A DNA stretch of 6,611 nucleotides from an uncultured Oxalobacteraceae bacterium (lineage in GTDB: Bacteria; Pseudomonadota; Gammaproteobacteria; Burkholderiales; Burkholderiaceae). The notes below the pieces were generated by a model. That model had not been told where the DNA came from, made no database searches, and worked only from the letters and a program-made list of their open reading frames with translations. Positions 1 through 5,328 of the stretch are shown in pieces (positions within the stretch are counted from its first letter, which is position 1; each line of letters opens with the position of its first letter). The stretch is taken from contig CAMLFK010000270.1 of assembly GCA_946479255.1 (NCBI GenBank), forward strand, positions 1-6,611. The letters run 5' to 3'. The translations under genes and the position numbers were made by a program.

Positions 1-561
1 CGCGGCTTCGCGGTGGTGGCGGCCGAAGTGCGCACCCTGGCGCAGCGCTCGGCGGCCGCGGCCAAGGAGATCAAGGCGCTCATTGCCGCCTCGGTCGCCA
101 CCATCGACTCCGGCAGCGCCTCGGTCAACGAAGCCGGCCGGAGCATGGGCGACATTGTCGCTTCGGTCCAGCAGGTCAACGACATCATCGAGCGCATCAG
201 CGTGGCCAGCAGCGAGCAGGCCGAAGGGGTCGCCGAAGTCAACCGCGCGGTCGCCCAGATGGACGCCATGACGCAGCAAAACGCCGCGCTGGTCGAGCAG
301 GCCGCGGCGGCGGCCGAGAGCCTGCACGAGCAAACCGCCAACCTGACCCGCGCGGTGGCGGTGTTCGAGATCGACGCCGACGCGCAGCACGGCGGCACGC
401 AGCAAGACCCCGCGCTGGCGGACGAACCGGCCTTGCACGCCGATCCGGACGCCGGCTTTTATGATCCGTCCGAGCGGCGCGCCGAGCGCAGCCCGGTGCG
501 CGCCGGCGCGCGCGGCGGGACAAGGGTGGCGCTGCCTGCCGCAGAGGCAATGGCAGGCTAG
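1..561 (+). CDS. Methyl-accepting chemotaxis protein, C-terminal part (5' end outside window)
   Basis: The open frame enters from the left edge and gives 186 residues before a TAG stop. It begins [17 protein letters not shown], which is the descending side of the highly conserved hairpin tip of the chemoreceptor signalling domain, the part that binds CheA and CheW. A long Ala/Gln/Glu-rich coiled-coil helix follows (about residues 20-120), including the [12 protein letters not shown] and [11 protein letters not shown] stretches where CheR/CheB methylation sites normally lie. The ligand-binding, transmembrane and HAMP regions are outside the window, so the stimulus cannot be inferred. After the helix comes a tail of about 65 residues rich in Ala, Arg, Asp and Pro that looks disordered. 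It does not end in an NWETF-like CheR-tethering pentapeptide. The stop codon overlaps that of the convergent glycosylase gene. Family assignment is secure; the subtype is unknown. Confidence 0.96.
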   Translation, partial: RGFAVVAAEVRTLAQRSAAAAKEIKALIAASVATIDSGSASVNEAGRSMGDIVASVQQVNDIIERISVASSEQAEGVAEVNRAVAQMDAMTQQNAALVEQAAAAAESLHEQTANLTRAVAVFEIDADAQHGGTQQDPALADEPALHADPDAGFYDPSERRAERSPVRAGARGGTRVALPAAEAMAG

Positions 562-1124
562 CGGAACGGCCGGCTGAGGTAACTCGATCCGGCCAGGCCG
601 AAGCGCCACGGCACATCCATCGCCTTGGAAATGCCGATGCGCGGCCCCTGCACCACCTGGAATGCTTGTTCGGGCGCGAACAGGGCGAACGGCGCTTCGG
701 CCAGCGAGCGGCCGTTGCAGGCGCGCGTGACCTTCAGGGCCTGGCACAATTTTCCCGGTCCGGAGCAGAGCAGCTTGATGTCCTCCACGCCGCGCCGCCC
801 GGCCATGGTGGCAATGCCGGCCAGCGGTTCGAGCGCGCGGATCAGCACCCCGGCGCCGTGGCCGGCCTCGCGGCAGACGAAGTTCAGGCACCAGTGGATG
901 CCGTAGGAGCGGTACACATAGGCGTGGGCCGGGGCGCCGAACATGGCGCCGTTGCGCTCGGTGGGGCCGCTGAAGGCGTGCGATGCCGGGTCTTCGCGGT
1001 CGTAGGCCTCGGTCTCGACGATGCGCCCGCCAACGCCGTCGACCAGGACCACCACGCCGATCAGCTGGCGCGCCACCAGCTCGGAGGGGGCATTGAAATC
1101 GATACCTGCCAGGATGGTTTGCAT
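558..1124 (-). CDS. mpg: DNA-3-methyladenine glycosylase, AAG/MPG family
   Basis: This 188-residue protein matches the usual size of bacterial alkyladenine DNA glycosylases. These monofunctional base-excision repair enzymes remove 3-methyladenine, 7-methylguanine, hypoxanthine and ethenoadenine. Alignment from memory to human AAG places the catalytic glutamate at E39 (in GRIVETEAY, human E125), the base-stacking Y41 and H49 (human Y127, H136), the helix-intercalating Y74 (human Y162, in [11 protein letters not shown]) and N81 (human N169). The later [16 protein letters not shown] and PRIGISKA blocks are also typical, so the active site looks intact. The ATG at 1124-1122 is the only sensible start: there is no Shine-Dalgarno sequence, and a -10-like TAGAAT lies 7 nt upstream, suggesting a leaderless transcript. 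The gene stands alone, with HDOD divergent on one side and the chemoreceptor convergent on the other. Family confidence is high; the preferred lesion cannot be read from sequence. Confidence 0.96.
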   Translation of the reverse strand: MQTILAGIDFNAPSELVARQLIGVVVLVDGVGGRIVETEAYDREDPASHAFSGPTERNGAMFGAPAHAYVYRSYGIHWCLNFVCREAGHGAGVLIRALEPLAGIATMAGRRGVEDIKLLCSGPGKLCQALKVTRACNGRSLAEAPFALFAPEQAFQVVQGPRIGISKAMDVPWRFGLAGSSYLSRPFR

Positions 1125-1131
1125 GGCAAGA

Positions 1132-1137
1132 ATTCTA
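1132..1137 (-). promoter_or_regulatory. Candidate -10 element of the AAG glycosylase gene
   Basis: Read on the minus strand the sequence is TTATAGAATTCTTGCC followed by the ATG. TAGAAT matches TATAAT at 5 of 6 positions and ends 7 nt before the start codon, so transcription would begin at or one base before the A of ATG. I see no good -35 hexamer at 16-18 bp (GCCGCT at 17 bp), so this is a partial match only. Confidence 0.4.
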
Positions 1138-1230
1138 TAACGACATGCCGGAACAGCGGCGTACTGACGGATTCGCCACAGGATCCAGTAAATCGTGAAA
1201 TGCTTTAGTGCAACTGTCTTAACACTGGTT

Positions 1231-1236
1231 TATAGT
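1231..1236 (+). promoter_or_regulatory. Candidate -10 element of the HDOD gene
   Basis: TATAGT (5 of 6 to TATAAT) lies in an AT-richer patch 43 bp before the ATG at 1280. It would start a leader of about 37 nt containing the small hairpin at 1247-1261. No good -35 box is found at 16-18 bp; TTAACA at 1219 is far too close to serve as one. Confidence 0.3.
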
Positions 1237-1246
1237 GACATCTTGC

Positions 1247-1261
1247 GCGTCGGAAAGACGC
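1247..1261 (+). promoter_or_regulatory. Small leader hairpin with a GGA-containing loop upstream of the HDOD gene
   Basis: GCGTC (1247-1251) and GACGC (1257-1261) form a perfect 5-bp stem around the loop GGAAA. The hairpin is 18 nt upstream of the HDOD start codon and is followed by a run of seven C (1265-1271). A GGA trinucleotide exposed in a hairpin loop is the usual recognition feature of CsrA/RsmA. Whether this one is bound is inference; a five-pair stem can arise by chance in GC-rich DNA. Confidence 0.3.
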
Positions 1262-1279
1262 AGGCCCCCCCGTTATCAC

Positions 1280-2143
1280 ATGAGCAAACTAGCCGCCGTG
1301 GCAACGACCAGCAGCGATCCGGTCGAAGCCCTCATCAAATCGATCCGCATTCCGCCGCGGCCCAGCCTGCTGGCCGACCTGCAGCGGGAGCTGAACCAGG
1401 AGGATCCCTGCCCTGCTGCAATCGGACGCATCATCGCCAGCGACGTCGGCATGGCCGGCGCGCTGCTCAAGCTGGCCAATTCATCCTTCTACGGCGGCAA
1501 GCGCAAGGCCAAGTCGATCGACCAGGCCATCATCTTCCTCGGCATTAACCAGGTGGCCTCGCTCATGACCGGGCTGCTGGCGCGCCAGGCTATCCCGACC
1601 GATAAGCAGGTGCTGGCCAGTTTCTGGGATGTTTCCACCCGGCGCGCGCAGGCGATGGTGTATCTGTCGCGCAAGCTGCGCATCGGCGAGCCGGATGTGG
1701 CCCACACCTTCGGCCTGTTTTGCGATACCGGCGTGCCGCTGCTGCTGGACCGCTTTCCGACCTACGCCGCCACCATGGCCGACTGCGCCTTTGAAGCCGA
1801 GCGCGCCGTCACCGTTCTCGAAGACGAGCGCCACAGCACCAACCATGCCGCCATCGGCTGCCTGCTGGCGCGCAACTGGGGCCTGTCCTCCGACGTGTCG
1901 GTGGCCATCCTGCATCACCAGGACTACAGCGTGCTGGAAGACGAGGCCACCGACGACGCCGTGCGCTCGCTGGTGGCCCTGTCGCTGCTGGCCGAAAGCG
2001 CCATCGCCCAATACCAGGGCCACGCCGGCTCGCTCGAATGGGACAAGGGCGGCACCCGCGCCTGCGCCTACCTCGGCCTGTCGGACGGCGAAACCACCGA
2101 CCTGCTCGACGGCCTGCACGACTCCTTTCATTCCGAACACTAG
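1280..2143 (+). CDS. Stand-alone HDOD domain protein (signal transduction)
   Basis: This is a 287-residue soluble protein made almost wholly of an HDOD domain, a degenerate relative of HD phosphohydrolases found in bacterial signalling proteins. Typical motifs occur in order: IRIPPRPSLL (22-31), ASDVGMAGALLKLANSSFYG (53-72), SIDQAIIFLGINQV (79-92), FWDVS (115-119) and AHTFGLFCDTG (141-151). At 148-149, where true HD enzymes have His-Asp, the sequence is Cys-Asp, so metal-dependent catalysis is unlikely and an adaptor or regulatory role is expected. There is no attached EAL, GGDEF, receiver or kinase domain. I chose the ATG at 1280 because the family match starts soon after it; an upstream in-frame GTG at 1235 would add 15 unlike residues. 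Neither start has a clear Shine-Dalgarno. The nearby chemoreceptor is suggestive but not evidence of partnership. Family confidence is high; the pathway is unknown. Confidence 0.93.
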   Translation: MSKLAAVATTSSDPVEALIKSIRIPPRPSLLADLQRELNQEDPCPAAIGRIIASDVGMAGALLKLANSSFYGGKRKAKSIDQAIIFLGINQVASLMTGLLARQAIPTDKQVLASFWDVSTRRAQAMVYLSRKLRIGEPDVAHTFGLFCDTGVPLLLDRFPTYAATMADCAFEAERAVTVLEDERHSTNHAAIGCLLARNWGLSSDVSVAILHHQDYSVLEDEATDDAVRSLVALSLLAESAIAQYQGHAGSLEWDKGGTRACAYLGLSDGETTDLLDGLHDSFHSEH

Positions 2144-2155
2144 CTTGTCCAGGCT

Positions 2156-2184
2156 TTGACAAGCCGCCGCGCCGGTACGATACT
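2156..2184 (+). promoter_or_regulatory. Sigma-70-type promoter of the transglutaminase/TPR lipoprotein gene
   Basis: A perfect -35 box TTGACA (2156-2161) is separated by exactly 17 bp from GATACT (2179-2184, 4 of 6 to TATAAT). It lies 12 bp after the HDOD stop codon. Transcription would start near 2191, giving a leader of about 53 nt. That leader contains ACCGC/GCGGT (2195-2199 and 2210-2214), a weak stem, and the 11-bp palindrome CGATTCAATCG (2216-2226). This is the most consensus-like promoter in the window and argues that the lipoprotein gene is transcribed independently of the HDOD gene. Confidence 0.65.
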
Positions 2185-2243
2185 GAATTTAAAAACCGCG
2201 TAAAAATCAGCGGTGCGATTCAATCGTGTGCATGGAGGAGACC

Positions 2244-3428
2244 ATGGGGACTTGGATTCGTGTAGTGCTGGCGGCCTGGCTCGCCATCGTTGCCGGCGGA
2301 TGCGCCAGCGTGCGCGTGCCGGCCCCCTTGCCGCCGACCGAACTGTTCAGCGATCACAGCGTCGCCCCGCCCTCGTCCCCGGCCACCACCGCCAACTTGT
2401 TCGCGCTCAGTCCGGCCATGCGCGCCTACCTGCACAGTCCGCGCTTCGCTTCCATGACGCGCTTTCACGGCAAGGAGCGTGGCCTGGTCCAGGCACTCTA
2501 CCAGGCTGGCGAACTGAAACTGGAATACGATGCCTCGGTCACCCGCAACGCCGCCGACACCTACGACGCGCGCATGGGCAACTGCCTGTCGCTGGTGATC
2601 ATGACCGCCGCCTTCGCCAAGGAACTGGGCATGACGGTGCAGTACAACGATGTGGCGATGGATGAAGTGTGGAGCCGCACCGACGACTTGCTGTTTGCCA
2701 ATACCCATGTCAACCTGACCCTGGGCCGCCAGGTGGGTTCCGGCTACCGTTCATTCGACGGGGCGATGCTGACGGTGGACTTTATTGCTTCGCGCGAGGG
2801 CGCCAGTTTCCACTCGCGCCAGATCGACGAAGATACCATCACCGCGATGTACATGAACAACCGCGCCGCCGAGCTGATGTCGGCGCGCAAATTCGACGAT
2901 GCCTACTGGTGGGCGCGCAATCTGCTGGCCCAATTTCCGGACCATCTGAACGGCTACAACACCCTCGGCGTGGTGTACCAGCGGCGCGGCGACCTGCCCA
3001 TGGCCGAAAAGGTGTTCCGCGCGGCCCTGCTGCGCGAGCCGGAGAATATCCACGTGATGCACAATCTGGTGCCGGTGCTGGCCAAACTGGGCAAGGATGC
3101 CGAGTCGAAGCAACTGGCGGCCCGGGTCGCGACGCTCGACCCGACGCCGGCCTTCCATTACTTCCGCCTGGGCCAGACCGCCATGGCCAAGGGCGACTAC
3201 GCCGAAGCCAAGCGCCTGTTCAACAAGGAAGTGCGGCGCTCGCCGTATTACCACGAGTTCCATTTCTGGCTGGCGCTGGCCCAGCTGGGCCTGGGCGAAG
3301 CCAAGGGCGCGCGCGAACAATTGCACTTGGCGCGCGACACCAGCAATACCGTGGCCCTGAGCCGGCGCTACTCGGCCAAACTGGAGCATTTGCGGACCTT
3401 GGCGCGGCGGCCGGTGGTGCTGAACTGA
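2244..3428 (+). CDS. Putative lipoprotein with transglutaminase-like domain and TPR repeats
   Basis: From the ATG at 2244 the protein has 394 residues. That start has a strong GGAGGAG ribosome site at 2234-2240; in-frame GTG 2226 and ATG 2232 are less likely. The N-terminus MGTWIRVVLAAWLAIVAGGC is a lipoprotein signal with a relaxed lipobox (Ala-Gly-Gly before Cys20), placing the mature protein in the periplasm on a membrane. Residues about 65-185 look like a transglutaminase-like fold: C114 in MGNCLSL, H155 in NTHVNL and D179 in TVDF have the order and rough spacing of a Cys-His-Asp triad. Residues about 208-370 hold at least three TPR-like units (about 208-233, 235-269 and 302-336, plus a weaker unit at 338-368), normally protein-binding. 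A cysteine protease, amidase or cross-linking role is possible, or a non-catalytic scaffold; the substrate is unknown. Domain calls are from motif reading alone. Confidence 0.85.
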   Translation: MGTWIRVVLAAWLAIVAGGCASVRVPAPLPPTELFSDHSVAPPSSPATTANLFALSPAMRAYLHSPRFASMTRFHGKERGLVQALYQAGELKLEYDASVTRNAADTYDARMGNCLSLVIMTAAFAKELGMTVQYNDVAMDEVWSRTDDLLFANTHVNLTLGRQVGSGYRSFDGAMLTVDFIASREGASFHSRQIDEDTITAMYMNNRAAELMSARKFDDAYWWARNLLAQFPDHLNGYNTLGVVYQRRGDLPMAEKVFRAALLREPENIHVMHNLVPVLAKLGKDAESKQLAARVATLDPTPAFHYFRLGQTAMAKGDYAEAKRLFNKEVRRSPYYHEFHFWLALAQLGLGEAKGAREQLHLARDTSNTVALSRRYSAKLEHLRTLARRPVVLN

Positions 3429-3461
3429 CGGCCTGAACCATTTTTTTGTTAGGATGCACAT

Positions 3462-3475
3462 ACCAAACGTTTGGT
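3462..3475. promoter_or_regulatory. Perfect 14-bp palindrome, candidate operator of the HPP gene
   Basis: ACCAAACGTTTGGT is its own reverse complement. It lies in the 79-bp gap between the lipoprotein gene and the preferred GTG start of the HPP gene at 3508, and is centred about 40 bp before that start. Size and symmetry fit the site of a dimeric helix-turn-helix repressor such as a TetR-family protein, but no regulator gene lies in the window. A TACTAT hexamer at 3486-3491 could be the -10 box, with no clear -35, so the palindrome would overlap the promoter. Confidence 0.5.
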
Positions 3476-3507
3476 TTGTGTCGATTACTATCAAGAAAGG
3501 TTCACCT

Positions 3508-4017
3508 GTGCGCACGTTCCTGATGAAGATGCGCGGCGACCACGCCGCCCTGCCTCCCGCGCCTTCGGGCAAAAGCGTGGCGATTGCCTGGCTGGGCGGT
3601 GTGCTGGCGATTGCCGCGGTGGCGAGCCTCACCGATGCGCTCTCCGCGGTGCTGGTGCTGGGCTCGTTCGGGGCATCCTGTGTGCTGGTGTTCGGCTATC
3701 CGGACGCGCCCTTCTCCCAGCCGCGCAATGTGCTGGCTGGGCATATTCTGAGTTCGGCGATCGGCCTGCTGGCGCTGCAGCTGTTCGGCCCGCACTGGTG
3801 GTCGATGGCGATCGCGGTCGGCAGTGCGATTGCGATCATGATGATCACCCGCACCGTGCATCCGCCGGCCGGGTCCAATCCGGTGATCGTGTTCCTGTCG
3901 CAGCCGGGCTGGGGTTTTTTGGTGTTTCCGACCGCGCTAGGGGCGCTGATCATCGTGATCGTCGCCCTGCTGTACAACAACGCCACGCGCACCGCACGCT
4001 ATCCCAAGTACTGGTAG
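3508..4017 (+). CDS. HPP family integral membrane protein
   Basis: The protein has 169 residues when started at GTG 3508, preceded by AGAAAGG (3494-3500) at a 7-nt spacing. The frame is open back to an ATG at 3454, but those 18 extra codons would run through the palindrome and lack a spaced ribosome site; ATG 3523 is another option. Several hydrophobic helices follow a short basic N-terminus, consistent with the four-helix HPP fold. Signature blocks are GSFGAS (52-57), QPRNVLAGH (71-79) and HPPAGSNP (118-125), which contains the eponymous His-Pro-Pro. Some plant and cyanobacterial HPP proteins have been linked to nitrite transport; most bacterial members are uncharacterised, and nothing here is tied to nitrogen metabolism. 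The protein ends PKYW at a TAG inside a short tandem repeat, 17 bp from the convergent glycosylase. Family call firm, function open. Confidence 0.92.
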   Translation: MRTFLMKMRGDHAALPPAPSGKSVAIAWLGGVLAIAAVASLTDALSAVLVLGSFGASCVLVFGYPDAPFSQPRNVLAGHILSSAIGLLALQLFGPHWWSMAIAVGSAIAIMMITRTVHPPAGSNPVIVFLSQPGWGFLVFPTALGALIIVIVALLYNNATRTARYPKYW

Positions 4018-4043
4018 CTTCAGTGCTGGTGGCTTCAGTACTG
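4007..4043. repeat. 15-bp tandem repeat, about 2.5 copies, at a convergent gene junction
   Basis: AGTACTGGTAGCTTC (4007-4021) is followed by AGTGCTGGTGGCTTC (4022-4036, 13 of 15 identical) and then the partial copy AGTACTG (4037-4043). The array covers the last codons and stop of the HPP gene, the whole 17-bp gap, and the stop and last two codons of the minus-strand glycosylase. The period is a multiple of three, so gain or loss of a unit would not shift either reading frame. It looks like a local slippage duplication. Confidence 0.8.
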
Positions 4044-4526
4044 CAAATCCCGCCAGGCGCTAAGTTTCTGTTCGAACGATAAGGACGCATGGGCCGGCGA
4101 GGTCGACGGCAGCACCAGCGTACGGTATCCCTGCGCCGCGAACTGCGGGGCGAACTTGCCGGACGTCTGGCCGTTGAAACCGACCGTCTGCAACTGAGGG
4201 CACAGTTCGCGCAGCCTGCCGAAATCGTTCGCGGCCGGCTTGCGGATGGCCGAATCGAGACTGCCTTCCCGCTCGCAAGCGCCCAGCACATCCCACAAGC
4301 CGAAGCCATGCGCCAGCAGGCCCGGCAGGCGCTGGGCGTACGGCAGCGCGGCCAGATCCTCGCCCGTCAGCGCCGACAGGATAGTCCACAACTGGTTGCG
4401 CGGGTGCGCGTAATATTGCCCGGCCGCGAGCGAGGCGGCGCCCGGGAAACTGCCGAGAATCAGGATGCGGGTACGCGCATCGGCGACCGGCGCCAGGCCG
4501 GTCAGGGAAGGAGGCTGAGCTATCAT
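4035..4526 (-). CDS. DNA glycosylase of the UDG superfamily, hypoxanthine type (family 6-like)
   Basis: This 163-residue protein has the fold signatures of the uracil-DNA glycosylase superfamily in its hypoxanthine-DNA glycosylase branch. Motif 1 is ILGSFPGAASLAAGQYYAHPRNQLW (residues 23-47), with N44 in the position of the key catalytic Asn of that family. Motif 2 is LPSTSPAHA near the C-terminus, and GFNGQTSGK lies between. Family members remove deaminated adenine (hypoxanthine) from DNA; annotation pipelines also call them DNA-deoxyinosine or G/U mismatch-specific glycosylases. The start ATG at 4526-4524 has no Shine-Dalgarno, but TAGAAT lies 6 nt upstream, so the mRNA may be leaderless. 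It is divergent from the DUF962 gene and convergent with HPP. Family confidence is high; which base is preferred (hypoxanthine or uracil) needs assay. Confidence 0.9.
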   Translation of the reverse strand: MIAQPPSLTGLAPVADARTRILILGSFPGAASLAAGQYYAHPRNQLWTILSALTGEDLAALPYAQRLPGLLAHGFGLWDVLGACEREGSLDSAIRKPAANDFGRLRELCPQLQTVGFNGQTSGKFAPQFAAQGYRTLVLPSTSPAHASLSFEQKLSAWRDLQY

Positions 4527-4532
4527 CCGCTG

Positions 4533-4538
4533 ATTCTA
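4533..4538 (-). promoter_or_regulatory. Candidate -10 element of the hypoxanthine-type glycosylase gene
   Basis: On the minus strand CATAGAATCAGCGG precedes the ATG. TAGAAT matches TATAAT at 5 of 6 positions and lies 6 nt from the start codon, placing the transcript start at about the A of ATG. The nearest -35-like hexamer (TTTACA, 4565-4560) is 21 bp away, which is too far, so only the -10 supports the call. Confidence 0.4.
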
Positions 4539-4561
4539 TGCGGGCCGCCGCGCTGCGGGTG

Positions 4562-4567
4562 TAAAAT
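4562..4567 (+). promoter_or_regulatory. Candidate -10 element of the DUF962 gene
   Basis: TAAAAT (5 of 6 to TATAAT) lies 29 nt before the preferred ATG, in a 70-bp divergent intergenic space shared with the glycosylase. It would give a leader of about 24 nt containing the GGAG ribosome site. No good -35 box is seen at 16-18 bp (TGCGGG at 17 bp). Confidence 0.4.
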
Positions 4568-4596
4568 TGTCGCGCCCCAACATGCACGGAGTCTCC

Positions 4597-5037
4597 ATGC
4601 ACCCCGCCCCCCGCACCATCGACCTGCTGCTCGCGCAATACAGCGAGAGCCATCGCAATCACACGAACGAACTGATCCACATGGTTTGCGTGCCGCTGAT
4701 CGTGTTCTCGCTGCTGGGGATCATCTGGTGGATCCATCCACTGGCCGCGCTGATCGTCACGGGGGCGTCGCTGTGGTACTACGACAAGCTGTCGCGGCCG
4801 TTTGCCATCGGCATGCTGGCGATGGCCATGCTGATGCTCATCGTACTGGCGCTGATCGCGCAGGTGGCGGTGCTGCCCTTGTCGCTGGCGATCTTTGTGC
4901 TGGCGTGGATCGGCCAGTTCATCGGCCATCAGATCGAGGGCAAGAAGCCGTCCTTCCTGGATGACCTGCGCTTTCTGCTGATCGGCCCGCTGTTCGTGCT
5001 GAGCTTTTTGTACCGCCGGCTCAAGCTCGACTGGTAA
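4597..5037 (+). CDS. Mpo1-like / DUF962 membrane protein
   Basis: From ATG 4597 the protein has 146 residues. GGAG at 4588-4591, 5 nt before, fixes this start over in-frame TTG 4567 and ATG 4582. The His-rich motif HRNHTNELIHMVCVP (19-33) and the second motif WIGQFIGHQIEGKKPSF (104-120) are the hallmarks of the DUF962/YGL010w family, with about four hydrophobic segments between and after them. Yeast Mpo1 is an iron-dependent dioxygenase that oxidises 2-hydroxy fatty acids in phytosphingosine breakdown. The conserved histidines (H19, H22, H28, H111) suggest this homologue may also bind iron. Bacteria generally lack phytosphingosine, so the substrate here, perhaps a 2-hydroxylated fatty acid from lipid A or membrane lipids, is speculation. 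The gene ends 5 bp from the convergent small ORF. Family call firm; reaction inferred from the distant yeast homologue. Confidence 0.9.
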   Translation: MHPAPRTIDLLLAQYSESHRNHTNELIHMVCVPLIVFSLLGIIWWIHPLAALIVTGASLWYYDKLSRPFAIGMLAMAMLMLIVLALIAQVAVLPLSLAIFVLAWIGQFIGHQIEGKKPSFLDDLRFLLIGPLFVLSFLYRRLKLDW

Positions 5038-5042
5038 GCAAC

Positions 5043-5201
5043 TTACTGCACCAAGCCCTCGGCGCGCAGGCGCAGCGCCGTGGTATCGGCCACGTCGGTG
5101 ACGTACAGCGTGTCTACCTCATGCGCGAGCACCAGCAAGTGGGTGCAGGCCGCCACGTAAGCGATCAGTACGGCGGTCTTGAGCGGCAGCGAGGCTTTCA
5201 T
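5043..5201 (-). CDS. Small hydrophobic protein, 52 residues, unknown function
   Basis: I do not recognise this protein. The start at 5201 is supported by a purine-rich AGGGGGAAAG (5214-5205) ending 3 nt before the ATG, with AGGGG 8 nt away; an in-frame upstream ATG at 5234 would add 11 residues without a ribosome site. The product starts MKASLPLKTAVLIAYVAAC. Lys2 and Lys8 flank a hydrophobic run up to about residue 26, and Val-Ala-Ala-Cys (16-19) fits a lipobox, so it is either a tiny lipoprotein or a single-span membrane peptide with a 25-33 residue polar tail. The strong ribosome site and lack of overlap with neighbours favour a real gene. The TAA stop is 5 bp from the end of the DUF962 gene, tail to tail. 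Conservation would decide; the function is unknown. Confidence 0.6.
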   Translation of the reverse strand: MKASLPLKTAVLIAYVAACTHLLVLAHEVDTLYVTDVADTTALRLRAEGLVQ

Positions 5202-5310
5202 GCTCTTTCCCCCTAATCTTGAGAAAAACATCATTTTGTCAGTATGAGGCTAGGGTTTGCGCTGCGCGAGCGATTTTCACGGACTGTGGTTTTGGCGCCA
5301 TGCCCGGCAC

Positions 5311-5328
5311 GGAAAGGCGTTTCCGCCT
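5311..5328 (+). repeat. Overlapping short inverted repeats upstream of the EamA gene
   Basis: GGAAA (5311-5315) pairs with TTTCC (5320-5324) around GGCG. Alternatively AGGCG (5315-5319) pairs with CGCCT (5324-5328) around TTTC. The two stems share bases and exclude each other. Both lie directly against the candidate -10 box of the EamA gene, so if functional they would act as a DNA operator rather than in the mRNA. Confidence 0.4.

Noticed and set aside
1265..1271. C7 run as a phase-variation tract
   Set aside because: Seven bases in a GC-rich leader is too short to argue for phase variation, and it lies outside the coding frame; noted only as a place to confirm base count.
1481..2140. 219-codon minus-strand open frame antisense to the HDOD gene
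   Set aside because: Gly/Val/Gln/His-rich shadow with no family features; the HDOD protein on the plus strand is clear.
3441..3447. Seven-T run after the lipoprotein gene as an intrinsic terminator
   Set aside because: Only a four-pair stem (TGGT/ACCA) with a long loop can be drawn before it, which is too weak.
2751..3632. 293-codon minus-strand open frame across the lipoprotein and HPP genes
   Set aside because: Antisense shadow in GC-rich DNA; it overlaps two better-supported genes and shows no recognisable motif.
4060..4929. 289-codon minus-strand open frame spanning the glycosylase and DUF962 genes
   Set aside because: It is out of frame with both real genes and low-complexity in its first half (His/Gln/Arg/Asp-rich).
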